In this document: piece by piece, positions 8,196 through 16,716 of the stretch
Position numbering within the stretch: position 1 is the first letter of the stretch
Layout: every line of letters begins with the position of its first letter
NCBI GenBank assembly: GCA_038874075.1
Contig: JAVZDD010000001.1
Coordinates: 124,001-188,000 of the forward strand
DNA from: Jingweiarchaeum tengchongense
GTDB lineage: Archaea > Nanobdellota > Nanobdellia > Jingweiarchaeales > Jingweiarchaeaceae
Reading direction: 5' to 3'
Length of the DNA: 64,000 bases
The notes under the pieces: generated by a model
Seen by the model: only the letters and a program-made list of their open reading frames with translations
Told to the model about the DNA's origin: nothing
Databases searched by the model: none
Program-made: the position numbers and the translations under genes

Positions 8196-9179
8196 ATGGA
8201 TGACTTATTTTTAACAAGAAAAGTTAGGAATGAACTAAAAAAACCACTTGGAATGTTAATCATTGGGAGAAATAAAAAAAGAGTTGTAAGGAAGATTTTA
8301 AGAAAAATTTCTAAATTAAAATATGAAAAATTGATATGTGTTGGTGATACTGCAACAAATAGCTTCCTTTCAATCGGATTTAGACCGGACATATGTATTT
8401 TTGATGGAAGAATAAGGAGGAACAGATATATAAAGGTCAAATTAAAACCGACGTTGTACATCTATAATCCTCCATCTTCAATAAATAAGGAAGCATGGAA
8501 AGTTATCAAACGTGCAATCAAAAGTAAAAAGAAAGAGAATATTTTTGTTGAAGGAGAAGAAGACCTTCTTGTCATCCCATGCGTTATCCTTTCAAAAAAT
8601 AACATTGTTGTATATGGTCAACCATCGAAAGGTATCGTGTTTTTAACTAGCGATAAAGAGACAAGAAAAAAATTTGTCAAAATCATCAAAAAAATGAAAA
8701 AAGGAAAATTTGAGAAAGTAATTGTTGGTGGCACATTTGATCGACTACACATTGGCCATAAATTCTTTCTAAAAACAGCAAGTTTCTATGGAAGGAAGAT
8801 GATTGTTGGACTAACGAGTGATGAAATGTGTAGAAAAAAAACAGATTTCGATAAAATATGGAAGTACGATAAGAGAAAAAAAGTGCTTTATAGATTTTTA
8901 AAGAGGAACAAAATAAAATTTGAAATTGTGAAAATCCATGACATATTCGGACCAGCACTAAAAATTAGGGGAGAATGTGCTATTGTTGTTACAGGAGAAA
9001 CGGAGAAAAATGCAATAAAAATAAATAAGAAAAGAATGGGAATGGGTTTAAAGGAGATTGAAATGATTGTCTTATACTTCATAAAATCTAAAGATGGTAA
9101 AATAATATCATCATCGAGAATAAGGGCTGGAGAAATAGATAGGAATGGTAAATTAATTTTATCTAATATTGTTTTCTAA
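8196..9179 (+). CDS. Fused GTP-dependent dephospho-CoA kinase / phosphopantetheine adenylyltransferase
   Basis: 327 residues from ATG 8196; the same frame is open further upstream only because it runs through tRNA-Ser. Residues 1 to about 165 are a DUF359 domain (archaeal GTP-dependent dephospho-CoA kinase) with ICVGDTAT near 47-54 and FVEGEEDLLVIP near 117-128. Residues about 172-327 are archaeal phosphopantetheine adenylyltransferase (nucleotidyltransferase fold) with VGGTFDRLHIGHK at 177-189 and SSSRIRAGEIDR near the C-terminus. The protein would carry the last two steps of coenzyme A synthesis. Both domains look complete. Convergent 17-nt overlap with the Trm112-like gene. Confidence 0.9.
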   Translation: MDDLFLTRKVRNELKKPLGMLIIGRNKKRVVRKILRKISKLKYEKLICVGDTATNSFLSIGFRPDICIFDGRIRRNRYIKVKLKPTLYIYNPPSSINKEAWKVIKRAIKSKKKENIFVEGEEDLLVIPCVILSKNNIVVYGQPSKGIVFLTSDKETRKKFVKIIKKMKKGKFEKVIVGGTFDRLHIGHKFFLKTASFYGRKMIVGLTSDEMCRKKTDFDKIWKYDKRKKVLYRFLKRNKIKFEIVKIHDIFGPALKIRGECAIVVTGETEKNAIKINKKRMGMGLKEIEMIVLYFIKSKDGKIISSSRIRAGEIDRNGKLILSNIVF

Positions 9180-9342
9180 GTTCTTTGGGTAACATAATCG
9201 GAATACCATCCTCAATTGGATATTCTTCTTTACATTTTACGCAGATGAGTTTATTTTTCTTTAATTTAACATCCGCCTTACATACAGGACATGCTAAAAT
9301 TTTCAGAAGTTCGATGTCAATAATGGACCCCTTCTCTTTCAT
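9163..9342 (-). CDS. Trm112-like zinc protein (59 aa)
   Basis: A small gene on the strand opposite the CoA gene. The protein starts MKEKGSIIDIELLKILACPV and has CPVCK (18-21) and CVKCK (34-37), followed by EYPIEDGIPIML. This is the compact zinc-binding fold of Trm112/YcaR. Trm112 binds and activates class I methyltransferases that modify tRNA, rRNA and release factors. It lies 15 nt after a methyltransferase gene with an NPP motif, which makes that protein a candidate partner. Confidence 0.8.
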   Translation of the reverse strand: MKEKGSIIDIELLKILACPVCKADVKLKKNKLICVKCKEEYPIEDGIPIMLPKELRKQY

Positions 9343-9357
9343 ATTTATCCCATATAA

Positions 9358-9960
9358 TTAATCACTTTTAAAATTTTTGCTTAAATACACATAATAACCT
9401 TTTTCTCTTGCAATTATTTCACAATTTCCAAATATTTGAAACATCCTGTACTTTAACCTTCTTCCACCTTTTTTCTCTCTTGCAACAATTTCCAATTTTC
9501 CACCATCATTCAAAAATTCTTTTGCACCATCTATGATTTTATAACAGGTGTCCAAACCAGCACTTATTGGTGGATTACAAACAATAAAATCAAATTTTTT
9601 CCCTTTGATTGGTTCGTACAAGTTTCCAAATATCACTTTAGCATTTTTTACATGATTGAGCTTTATGTTCTTCTTAGCCAATTGGACTGCTCTCTTATTT
9701 ATCTCTACCATTGTTACCTTACAACTTGGGTGGGTTTTTGCGATCACGATTCCTATTACCCCATAACCACAGCCCATGTCAAGGATCTCTGAATTTTCAG
9801 ATAAAATTAAATTTTTGAGAAGAACAATCGTACCTCTATCTACTTTTTTCTTTGAAAAGACACCTTTGGAGGAGAGAAACTTAAATTTTTTTGAGTTAAA
9901 ATTGAAATTTATGAAAAATTCTTTACCAGGAATTTGATGCACTGAAAAATAGTGTCGCAT
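9358..9960 (-). CDS. Class I SAM-dependent N-methyltransferase (RsmC-like)
   Basis: 200 residues. SAM-binding motif ILDMGCGYGVIG near 59-70, acidic TMVEIN, and the NPPI motif (residues about 128-131) typical of enzymes that methylate ring or amide nitrogens. An FLSSKGVFSKKKVDRGT segment before motif I matches the RsmC/HemK-like 16S rRNA methyltransferase group. The target is unknown; rRNA or tRNA is likely. The Trm112-like gene follows on the same strand after 15 nt. Confidence 0.82.
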   Translation of the reverse strand: MRHYFSVHQIPGKEFFINFNFNSKKFKFLSSKGVFSKKKVDRGTIVLLKNLILSENSEILDMGCGYGVIGIVIAKTHPSCKVTMVEINKRAVQLAKKNIKLNHVKNAKVIFGNLYEPIKGKKFDFIVCNPPISAGLDTCYKIIDGAKEFLNDGGKLEIVAREKKGGRRLKYRMFQIFGNCEIIAREKGYYVYLSKNFKSD

Positions 9961-10002
9961 AAAAATGCTATATTTTCAATGTTTAAATTGTTTCTCAACA
10001 AA

Positions 10003-10011
10003 TTTTTATAC
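10003..10011 (+). promoter_or_regulatory. TATA-like box for the RDD gene
   Basis: TTTTTATAC centred about 26 nt before the ATG at 10033. No ribosome binding site, so a leaderless transcript is likely. Confidence 0.45.
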
Positions 10012-10032
10012 TATGTAATTCTATAAATTAAT

Positions 10033-10431
10033 ATGAAAAAATGCTTCATTAGTGAGCTTAAAGCGAAGGAGCAAAGGGTAAAGAAAAAGGAATATGCTGG
10101 ATTCTCAACGCGCTTTCTTGCGCAAGTGATAGACATCATCGCAATTTTTGTAATATCGGCAATTCCTTACATAGGTAAAATAATCGGTTTGTTCTATGAA
10201 ACGATTTTCATTGGTCTACTTGGAACCACTCCGGGAAAAATGGCATTTGGTTTGGTCGTTGTTGACGAGAATGGTAGGTATCCAATCGGTCTATTAAGAG
10301 CTTTTCTTAGATTCATTGGAAAAATAATCAGTGGTATCATACTTTGTATTGGTTTTCTATTAATAATTGTGGATGATAAAAAACGTGGACTGCATGATAA
10401 AGTAGCAAATACATACGTGGTTTACAAATAA
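10033..10431 (+). CDS. RDD family membrane protein
   Basis: 132 residues. A basic N-terminal cytoplasmic stretch (about 1-22) is followed by GFSTRFLAQVIDIIAIF, the RDD signature in its R-x-D form, then three membrane helices. LGTTPGKMAFGL and KKRGLHDKVANTYVV are typical RDD C-terminal features. Function of the family is poorly defined (ion/proton antiport has been shown for some bacterial members). Single gene, convergent with cbf5. Confidence 0.82.
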   Translation: MKKCFISELKAKEQRVKKKEYAGFSTRFLAQVIDIIAIFVISAIPYIGKIIGLFYETIFIGLLGTTPGKMAFGLVVVDENGRYPIGLLRAFLRFIGKIISGIILCIGFLLIIVDDKKRGLHDKVANTYVVYK

Positions 10432-10434
10432 AGT

Positions 10435-11409
10435 TTATTTTTTAAGACTGGGATAGGTGCCCTTTTTCATAATAACTCGCTCAAGAGAACATACGATTCC
10501 TTTTTTATTTTTCTGAATCTCTTCGCTTGTCATATTTGATCTTGCAATTGCAACAAGTTCATCTTTCAGCGTCATTATTGCGATAAGTTCATTTCTCTTT
10601 ATTTCATTATTGAATTTCACGACACCTGGAATTGCCAATTGTGCACCTGTGCAAATTGGATCAACAGCATTGTCACTGATCCATATTTTCTTTAAGTGCT
10701 CAACTGCGAATTCGCAGGGGAGTATGCAATATCTCAAAAATTTTTCATCACATTCTTTTCTCCACAAATAATATGCTAATTGTAAATCCTCAAGCTTGAC
10801 TAGGTGGTAGTCTTCATTAAACTGACCAACTTTTGTCCTTCTTAATTCAACCATGTGCGCACCCGTACCAAGTTTCTTTCCGATCTGATCGCATAGTTTT
10901 CTAATATATGTACCGGATTCACAACCCACTCTAAACAAAACATCTCTATCTTTTATTTCAAGTATATTTATATAATAGATCTCCCTTTCCCTTAGAACTC
11001 GCTTTACATGTGATCTTACGGGTGGAACTTGTTTTATTTTTCCGACAAAACTTTGCATCACTTTTTTTATTTCCTCAGCATCTTTATCCTTGTGAACATG
11101 CATTAAACAAACATATTCTTTACCACAGAGTAAGAGTGCCTTTAAAACCTTACATGAATTTTCTAACGCGATGGGTAAAATACCGGTCACGGCAGGATCC
11201 AACGTACCCGCGTGTCCTGCCTTATCTATGTTCAGAATCTTTTTTACATAATATGTAACTTGATGGGAAGTTGGACCTGCAATTTTATCAAGATTTATAA
11301 ATCCATTTCTAATGTGGTTAATGATATCTCTATCATTTGGATCAGAACCATAAGATGGATCTGTCTCCTCTTCCTTCTTCACTATTATTTTATCTTTATC
11401 CTTCATCAT
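10435..11409 (-). CDS. cbf5: Cbf5, H/ACA RNP pseudouridine synthase
   Basis: 324 residues. TruB-family catalytic domain with HAGTLDP, catalytic Asp71, and a C-terminal PUA domain (about 235-315) that binds the H/ACA guide RNA. Cbf5 pseudouridylates rRNA with Nop10, Gar1 and L7Ae. The N-terminus is extended by about 30 charged residues before the conserved GFINLDKIAGPTSH. It follows L14e, its usual archaeal neighbour. Crenarchaeal cbf5 genes are the classic carriers of protein-coding introns, but this copy is uninterrupted. Confidence 0.93.
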   Translation of the reverse strand: MMKDKDKIIVKKEEETDPSYGSDPNDRDIINHIRNGFINLDKIAGPTSHQVTYYVKKILNIDKAGHAGTLDPAVTGILPIALENSCKVLKALLLCGKEYVCLMHVHKDKDAEEIKKVMQSFVGKIKQVPPVRSHVKRVLREREIYYINILEIKDRDVLFRVGCESGTYIRKLCDQIGKKLGTGAHMVELRRTKVGQFNEDYHLVKLEDLQLAYYLWRKECDEKFLRYCILPCEFAVEHLKKIWISDNAVDPICTGAQLAIPGVVKFNNEIKRNELIAIMTLKDELVAIARSNMTSEEIQKNKKGIVCSLERVIMKKGTYPSLKK

Positions 11410-11499
11410 TTTCTATATATTATATTCATTCTTATTATAAGAAATTTAAGACTTGTAAATTAATGTCAATATTGTAACAAGGTGTTATTAACGTAATTT

Positions 11500-11841
11500 T
11501 CATTTAAGTTTCTTCTTTGCTTCTTTTTTGCCCTTTTTCTCCTCTACCTTCTTCTTCTCCTCTGCTTTCTCCTTTTTCTCTTCCTTTACAACCTGTCTTT
11601 TTTCAAATTCTTTGGGAATCAAATTTGCTTCTTTCATTTTATTTATTACTTCCTCTGTACTCGCTCCCTTCTCAATTTCGATTTTCTGTGGAAGAATTTT
11701 TAAATGATCAATGTTGCATCTTCTTCTTTTTACTTCACCATCTATCAAAACAAAGTTATTATCAATTACATCCACAATCACACATTTTCTATTTTTTTCT
11801 CTACCTTTTGTCTTAATGCAAGCCCTTCCAATCTCTATCAT
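11500..11841 (-). CDS. rpl14e: Ribosomal protein L14e (eL14)
   Basis: 113 residues from ATG 11841, chosen because GGTGAT lies 4 nt upstream; an ATG at 11859 would place that site inside the gene. The KOW-type core IEIGRACIKTKGRE is followed by an unusual tail of about 35 Lys/Glu residues. Archaeal and eukaryotic 50S protein, here the last gene of the long ribosomal operon before cbf5. Confidence 0.9.
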   Translation of the reverse strand: MIEIGRACIKTKGREKNRKCVIVDVIDNNFVLIDGEVKRRRCNIDHLKILPQKIEIEKGASTEEVINKMKEANLIPKEFEKRQVVKEEKKEKAEEKKKVEEKKGKKEAKKKLK

Positions 11842-11845
11842 AAAA

Positions 11846-12283
11846 TCACCTTTTAACAAATATTTTTGAAAGTATCTTGTTCATAATCAATGAGAATATA
11901 AGTGATGATAAAATGAATGTTCCTAACCAACCAAGTCCAGTACCCAATATTGGAATAGAAAATGGAAATGTAATTAATTTGCCTGTTTCTTTAAATATGT
12001 TTGAGAGATAACTCATAATAATTATGAAGGGGACAAATGTTATCAGTGTTGGTTTCATTGTCTTGTTCATTACGTCAAGGTTTATGCTAATCAGCTGGTT
12101 CTGAATTTTAATATATTCTGGGTCACTAACCTTCATCTTTTTAAGTTCGCTCTGCAATTTCTTCATTTCTTCTTTTTTTGAATTTATGTAATTCTGATCA
12201 ACTGTTAGAAAGTAAACGAGTTGAGAAAATAGCGTAATTAAAAAGGATGCAATTAGCACTAATTGAAGCGTTGTTAATATCAT
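11846..12283 (-). CDS. DUF106 membrane insertase (archaeal Oxa1/YidC/EMC3 relative)
   Basis: 145 residues with an N-terminal membrane helix, a charged coiled coil (about 37-60) and two or three C-terminal helices. This is the DUF106/EMC3-TMCO1 layout, thought to help insert membrane proteins next to SecY. An upstream GTG in frame (12292) overlaps secY; ATG 12283 right after the secY stop is preferred. Its place behind secY is conserved in archaea. Confidence 0.85.
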   Translation of the reverse strand: MILTTLQLVLIASFLITLFSQLVYFLTVDQNYINSKKEEMKKLQSELKKMKVSDPEYIKIQNQLISINLDVMNKTMKPTLITFVPFIIIMSYLSNIFKETGKLITFPFSIPILGTGLGWLGTFILSSLIFSLIMNKILSKIFVKR

Positions 12284-12284
12284 T

Positions 12285-13676
12285 TTAAGCACTCAATAAT
12301 TTCCTTGCTAGCGGATGCAATTCTTCCAAATGGGTTCTCATTACTTGTTGATAAAATCCATATATAATCATTACTGCAAGTAAAATCCCCGTTCCTCTTG
12401 AAAGCGCACCAAATAGATCGGCAAAAACAGATAGGAAGCCAACAGCTAATCCGCCCATCACTGTGAGTGGAAAAATGTATCTGGCAAGTATTCTTTCAAT
12501 TACCCGATCATCTCTTCTAAAACCAGGTACACTCAAACCAGAGCTAAGTATTTGTTTTGCAACAGAAGCTGGGTCTTGTCCACCAACGTGTGTCCATAAT
12601 ATTGAGAATATGACAGCACCACTCAACATCAACATTAAATAAACAAATGTGGATATGATAAAATCCTTGGTAAGCCCATAAAACAATATAAGTGCAAAAT
12701 GTGGAGGTTCCAAGTATTTTGCTATTCCTGATACGGGTACCTCTCGATAACCACCTGTAATGGATTCAATTCTTTCGTATCTTCCTAATATTGGTATATT
12801 GGCATGATAAAGCATAATACCCCAAAATTGGAGACTTGCAACTAATGAAGCAGTTAAAATTACTGGAATGTTGCTTGTGTACATGAAATTTATTGGCCAT
12901 CTTATACCGAAACCTCTGACCCTCCCAAAGCTCAATGGAACCTGAACGTTTATGGATTGTAGAAATGTTGCTAATGCAAAAACAATTAAAGTTGCGATGA
13001 TGGATAGAAGCGGCCATGTGATTTCAATATATCTTCCTTGAATCAGTAAAGATATTATTTTGGGAATAGCGCCATAGGGAACCGAAGGATCGCTTGGGTC
13101 TGAGAATGGGGAAAATCCTTGAACAAATATTTCCCTAGCAACACCTGCTACAATAAATAATGAAATACCTGAACCTATACCCCACTTACTTGATATCTCA
13201 TCAAGCAACATTAGTATGAATCCACCTAAAATAAGTTGTAGTATCATAATTGCTGAAATGAGAATTGAAGGATACGCTGGAGGTAATGCTCCACTGAGTA
13301 CATACATTCCATTTTCAAGAAAAATAAATGCAACTGAAAAAAGTTTATGTAGACCCTCATACATATTTTTTCCTTCTGGTGTTTGTGTATCTATCTTTAT
13401 TATTTCGGCTCCCATCATTAATTGTAATACAATACTACCTGTAACGATCGGTCCAATTCCAAGCGTGATGAGAGAGCCAAATTGGGCTGCTAATAAAACA
13501 GCAAGTGCTTCAAAACGGGAAACATAATTTTTATTTAAACCATAAAGTGGAATGAGAGAAAGTACAAAGTACAGAATTAGAACGATTGAAGTCCATGTCA
13601 ATTTCTCTTTGAGGCTTAATCTCTTTTTTGGTTTTTCAACTTCAGGTAATAAAAATAATAAATCTTTCAATGCCAA
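12285..13676 (-). CDS. secY: SecY protein translocase subunit
   Basis: About 463 residues and ten membrane helices; the channel of the Sec translocon. Conserved archaeal features include the N-terminal KEKLTWTSIVLILYFVLS helix and the C-terminal FRRDDRVIERIL cytoplasmic loop. A GTG at 13685 is in frame, but GGGTGAG at that spot looks like the ribosome binding site for TTG 13676. SecY directly follows L15, as in most archaea. Neither adk nor cmk is found between SecY and L14e. Confidence 0.94.
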   Translation of the reverse strand: MALKDLLFLLPEVEKPKKRLSLKEKLTWTSIVLILYFVLSLIPLYGLNKNYVSRFEALAVLLAAQFGSLITLGIGPIVTGSIVLQLMMGAEIIKIDTQTPEGKNMYEGLHKLFSVAFIFLENGMYVLSGALPPAYPSILISAIMILQLILGGFILMLLDEISSKWGIGSGISLFIVAGVAREIFVQGFSPFSDPSDPSVPYGAIPKIISLLIQGRYIEITWPLLSIIATLIVFALATFLQSINVQVPLSFGRVRGFGIRWPINFMYTSNIPVILTASLVASLQFWGIMLYHANIPILGRYERIESITGGYREVPVSGIAKYLEPPHFALILFYGLTKDFIISTFVYLMLMLSGAVIFSILWTHVGGQDPASVAKQILSSGLSVPGFRRDDRVIERILARYIFPLTVMGGLAVGFLSVFADLFGALSRGTGILLAVMIIYGFYQQVMRTHLEELHPLARKLLSA

Positions 13677-13677
13677 C

Positions 13678-14094
13678 CTACTCACCCACTATTTTTCCTC
13701 CAGCTCTCTCAATCTTTTCTTTAGCTTTTTTTGAAAATGATTTTGCTTTTACAATTATTTTTTTTGTTACATTCCCACCACTTAGTAGTTTATCATAACC
13801 CAATTTTGAGATGTCAATCACATAGTATTCTCCATCCTTACTTGCGATTCCCTTCTCTAATAAGCTTTCTATTTTTTCATCAATAAAGCCTATGTTTATG
13901 CCTCTCTCGTGTTTCTTTAATATCGGAACAAAACCTCTTTTTCCAATCGTATTACTCGCTGCGCTTGATACCTTCTGTTCCCCTCTTTTCCCCATTCCTG
14001 ACTTTCCTCTTCCACCCCGGTGGCCTGCACCTCTTCTCTTCTGTCCGAGTCTTCTGCTGTATCCTCTTTTTTTTCTTGATTTTTTTCTGCCCAT
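13678..14094 (-). CDS. rpl15: Ribosomal protein L15 (uL15)
   Basis: 138 residues. Very basic Gly/Arg-rich N-terminus (RKKRGYSRRLGQKRRGAGH) and a C-terminal globular part that contacts 23S rRNA. It begins immediately after the L30 stop and its end overlaps the secY ribosome binding site. Confidence 0.93.
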   Translation of the reverse strand: MGRKKSRKKRGYSRRLGQKRRGAGHRGGRGKSGMGKRGEQKVSSAASNTIGKRGFVPILKKHERGINIGFIDEKIESLLEKGIASKDGEYYVIDISKLGYDKLLSGGNVTKKIIVKAKSFSKKAKEKIERAGGKIVGE

Positions 14095-14559
14095 TTAAAT
14101 CATCTTTTTTAGGAGCACATTTATCTTTTCTCCCCTGTAACCAAGCGCTCCTCCTTCTTTGAAACTTACTTTAATTCCCTTTCTCTCAAATCCACCACTT
14201 GGTGGCTTCAATCTAAAAACTTTTTTAACCCCAAGTTTCCTTATGTCTTCTTTTCCTTCAATTATAAGCTTACAAAATTCCTCTATTTCCATATTTACTT
14301 TGCTCTTCACATATTCTCTATCTATTCTCTTTCCTTTCTGGATATAGCCTCGCTTTAGTAAAAGTTGTGATAATGTATCGGCATTGATCTCTCCCCATGT
14401 AATAAAATCCTTAACCTTTTTTAACATTCCAAGATTTACTTTGTCATCATCTAAAATAACACAGCTATTTTTCTTATTAAGTCCTAATAATTTTAATGTG
14501 TATCTAATGTCATGTGGTGCTCTCACGCTACCTCTTATTCTTATCGCAGCTAACTTCAT
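14095..14559 (-). CDS. rpl30: Ribosomal protein L30 (uL30)
   Basis: 154 residues, the long archaeal/eukaryotic form. N-terminal AAIRIRGSVRAPHDIRYTL is the L30/L7 signature. The stop abuts the L15 start; the start overlaps the S5 stop (ATGA). Confidence 0.93.
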   Translation of the reverse strand: MKLAAIRIRGSVRAPHDIRYTLKLLGLNKKNSCVILDDDKVNLGMLKKVKDFITWGEINADTLSQLLLKRGYIQKGKRIDREYVKSKVNMEIEEFCKLIIEGKEDIRKLGVKKVFRLKPPSGGFERKGIKVSFKEGGALGYRGEKINVLLKKMI

Positions 14560-15290
14560 TCTTTTTTACCCTCCACGATGCCCAAGCTCTTCTTCTGTAT
14601 TTCACCAATCTTGTAATATGAAAGTTTTTTAAGTGCATCAAAACATGCAAATGCAAGATTTATCCTTGTCCTTGTTTCACCAAATGTTTTGCTCCATACA
14701 TCACTTATACCTGCAAGGGATAAAATTTTTTTCAATTCGTTGTGAACACAGAGACCTATGCCTTTCGGTGCTGGTAATAATTCAACTCTTACACTGCTAC
14801 ACCTGCCTTTTATTTTAAATGGTATCGAGTGCGCCTCTCCACAATTGCATTCCCAACTACCACATCCTCTCTTTATTTTTATCACATTCAATTTTGCATT
14901 TCTGATCGCTTTCTCTCTTGCTGGAACTGTTTCAGGCGAAGAACCTAAACCTATTCCAACATAACCATTTCTGTTTCCAACAACAGCCAGACAGACAAAT
15001 TTTATTCTGCTCCCTTCTGCTGTTTTTTTCTGTGTTTGTCTGAAAACTTTTCTCTGTCCGCCACCAAATTTTCCCTTACTCTGTCCTATTAGAACTAGAT
15101 CACTCTCAAGATTTGGAATCAGAAAATCAACAATCTCTGGTTCCCTAATCTTTATACCTTTATCAAGTATTTCATCTATGTCAGAAATCTTTCCTTCTTT
15201 TACCAATTTCCCTATCTTTGTCTTTGGTATCCATTCTTCTTTAGTTTCCTCTTTAGTTTCCTCTTTTTCCTCCAATTGTTCCTCATCCAT
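14556..15290 (-). CDS. rps5: Ribosomal protein S5 (uS5)
   Basis: 244 residues. An acidic Glu/Lys N-terminal extension (about 20 residues) precedes the S5 N-domain (FVCLAVVGNRNGYVGIGLG) and C-domain (ELLPAPKGIGL). Binds 16S rRNA near the decoding site. GGTG lies 6 nt before the ATG, inside the end of L18. Confidence 0.94.
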   Translation of the reverse strand: MDEEQLEEKEETKEETKEEWIPKTKIGKLVKEGKISDIDEILDKGIKIREPEIVDFLIPNLESDLVLIGQSKGKFGGGQRKVFRQTQKKTAEGSRIKFVCLAVVGNRNGYVGIGLGSSPETVPAREKAIRNAKLNVIKIKRGCGSWECNCGEAHSIPFKIKGRCSSVRVELLPAPKGIGLCVHNELKKILSLAGISDVWSKTFGETRTRINLAFACFDALKKLSYYKIGEIQKKSLGIVEGKKE

Positions 15291-15855
15291 TTTTTACACC
15301 AAAACTATCAATTATTTTCTTCTTTACTTCCTCAAAATGGTTTTCGAAGTTCTCAACATCAAAATTTGATTTTTTGTACATTGAAAACTGATTTTTCATT
15401 TCTTTCTCTTTCAGGATTTTAAAATAATTTGAAATATGTTTACCTCTTATTCGATCCTCGCTTGGAAGTACTTCTTTGTCAAATGGAACATTTATGCCAG
15501 AATCAACGAAACCCTTTAAACAAGCATAAAGCGAAGAACCTTTTGTTGGAACATGCATTCCTATGTCAAGTATTGCTTCATTGATTTTGTTTCTGGCTCT
15601 TAATCCACATAAAAGACCTGTTAAATATGCTGCTGGAATATTATTGGGATGTGCCTTCCAACCAAATTTTTTCAGCTCTAATGAATTTGCGCTCGCAATT
15701 GTTCTATCCCCTTTCTCATCATAAATCACTACTTGGGAAATAATCGAGTTCAATTTTCTTCTAACCACTAATCTTGGCTTTCCAGAAAGTAGTAGTTTCA
15801 ATCTTTTCCTATAATTTGTCTTTTTTTCTCTCCTGCGTTTGTATGCCAATCTCAT
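15283..15855 (-). CDS. rpl18: Ribosomal protein L18 (uL18)
   Basis: 190 residues; the 5S rRNA-binding protein of the 50S central protuberance. N-terminal YKRRREKKTNYRKRLKLL and GLRARNKI are family features. ATGA overlap with L19e upstream. Confidence 0.93.
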   Translation of the reverse strand: MRLAYKRRREKKTNYRKRLKLLLSGKPRLVVRRKLNSIISQVVIYDEKGDRTIASANSLELKKFGWKAHPNNIPAAYLTGLLCGLRARNKINEAILDIGMHVPTKGSSLYACLKGFVDSGINVPFDKEVLPSEDRIRGKHISNYFKILKEKEMKNQFSMYKKSNFDVENFENHFEEVKKKIIDSFGVKNG

Positions 15856-16301
15856 ACTTTCACTCCAAATTCTTTATCTATGTAAAGTTTGATGTGGGAA
15901 ATGCTTCTGAAAAATCCACCCTTCGAAAGCAAATACAATTTTCTATATTGTGTTTTTGTAATTTTTCCCGTATTTTTAAGTTCTTTTAAGAAACTTCTTT
16001 GTACTCTTATTTTATTTACCCAAACTTGAGCGTGAGGTACTCGTGCTGATTTTTTACCCTTCCTTGAACCAGGACCTCTCCTCCTACCCTTCCTCTTCTG
16101 TTCCTGAATTTTTTTGGCTCTGAATCTTGAAATACCTCTTTTCTTCTTTATTTTTATCGCTCCTTCTTCTATCAGCGCAAGTAAATCTGCTCGAGTAATC
16201 GCTTCTTTAATATCTTTAGCTCTAGCTGGATCCAACCAGATTCTCTTCTTTCCAACACCTAAGATTCTACTTATTAGCCTCTTTTGCTGATCCAGCTTCA
16301 T
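15852..16301 (-). CDS. rpl19e: Ribosomal protein L19e (eL19)
   Basis: 149 residues. QKRLISRILGVGKKRIWLDP and the RKGKKSARVPHAQVWV helix identify eL19. The ATG gives the conserved N-terminus yet lies 35 nt inside the end of L32e, one of the longest same-strand overlaps in the window. Confidence 0.92.
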   Translation of the reverse strand: MKLDQQKRLISRILGVGKKRIWLDPARAKDIKEAITRADLLALIEEGAIKIKKKRGISRFRAKKIQEQKRKGRRRGPGSRKGKKSARVPHAQVWVNKIRVQRSFLKELKNTGKITKTQYRKLYLLSKGGFFRSISHIKLYIDKEFGVKV

Positions 16302-16716
16302 TTTTCTTCGCCTCGAATTTCTTCAAAAATTCTTCAGGTTTTTTTAAGTTGAGTATTTTAATTCCTCTTGCCATCGCTTCCTTTACAATCTCAACCTTTT
16401 TTTTCTTACCAACAGCTGCGATTCTAATCCCTTGTCTTTCTTTATCCTTAACCTTTTCCAAATCTTTAACATTTGCAACGTAAATTTCTTCCAGACCAGA
16501 GGGATGCAGGAATTTAACTTCTTTTGGTGAGGAATAACTTGGTGACGGCATCTTTGATACATATGATTTTTTCTTTCTTACCTTGCTATGCAAACCTTTT
16601 GGTCTTCTCCATACTTCCTTCAATCTTTTCCTTCGATGACATTCCCTTCTGATGAATATTGGTTTCTTTCTCTTTATCTTTCTCCTTAATTTTAAGAGTC
16701 TTTTAATTTCACTCAT
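16267..16716 (-). CDS. rpl32e: Ribosomal protein L32e (eL32)
   Basis: 149 residues. KPIFIRRECHRRKRLKEVW and WRRPKGLHSKVR are the eL32 hallmarks. The last dozen codons (an Ala/Asn/Lys-rich tail) also encode the start of L19e in another frame. Starts within the end of L6. Confidence 0.92.
   Translation of the reverse strand: MSEIKRLLKLRRKIKRKKPIFIRRECHRRKRLKEVWRRPKGLHSKVRKKKSYVSKMPSPSYSSPKEVKFLHPSGLEEIYVANVKDLEKVKDKERQGIRIAAVGKKKKVEIVKEAMARGIKILNLKKPEEFLKKFEAKKNEAGSAKEANK

Noticed and set aside
16267..16301. Frameshift between L32e and L19e
   Set aside because: Both proteins have complete conserved ends; the 35-nt overlap is a real gene overlap, not an error.
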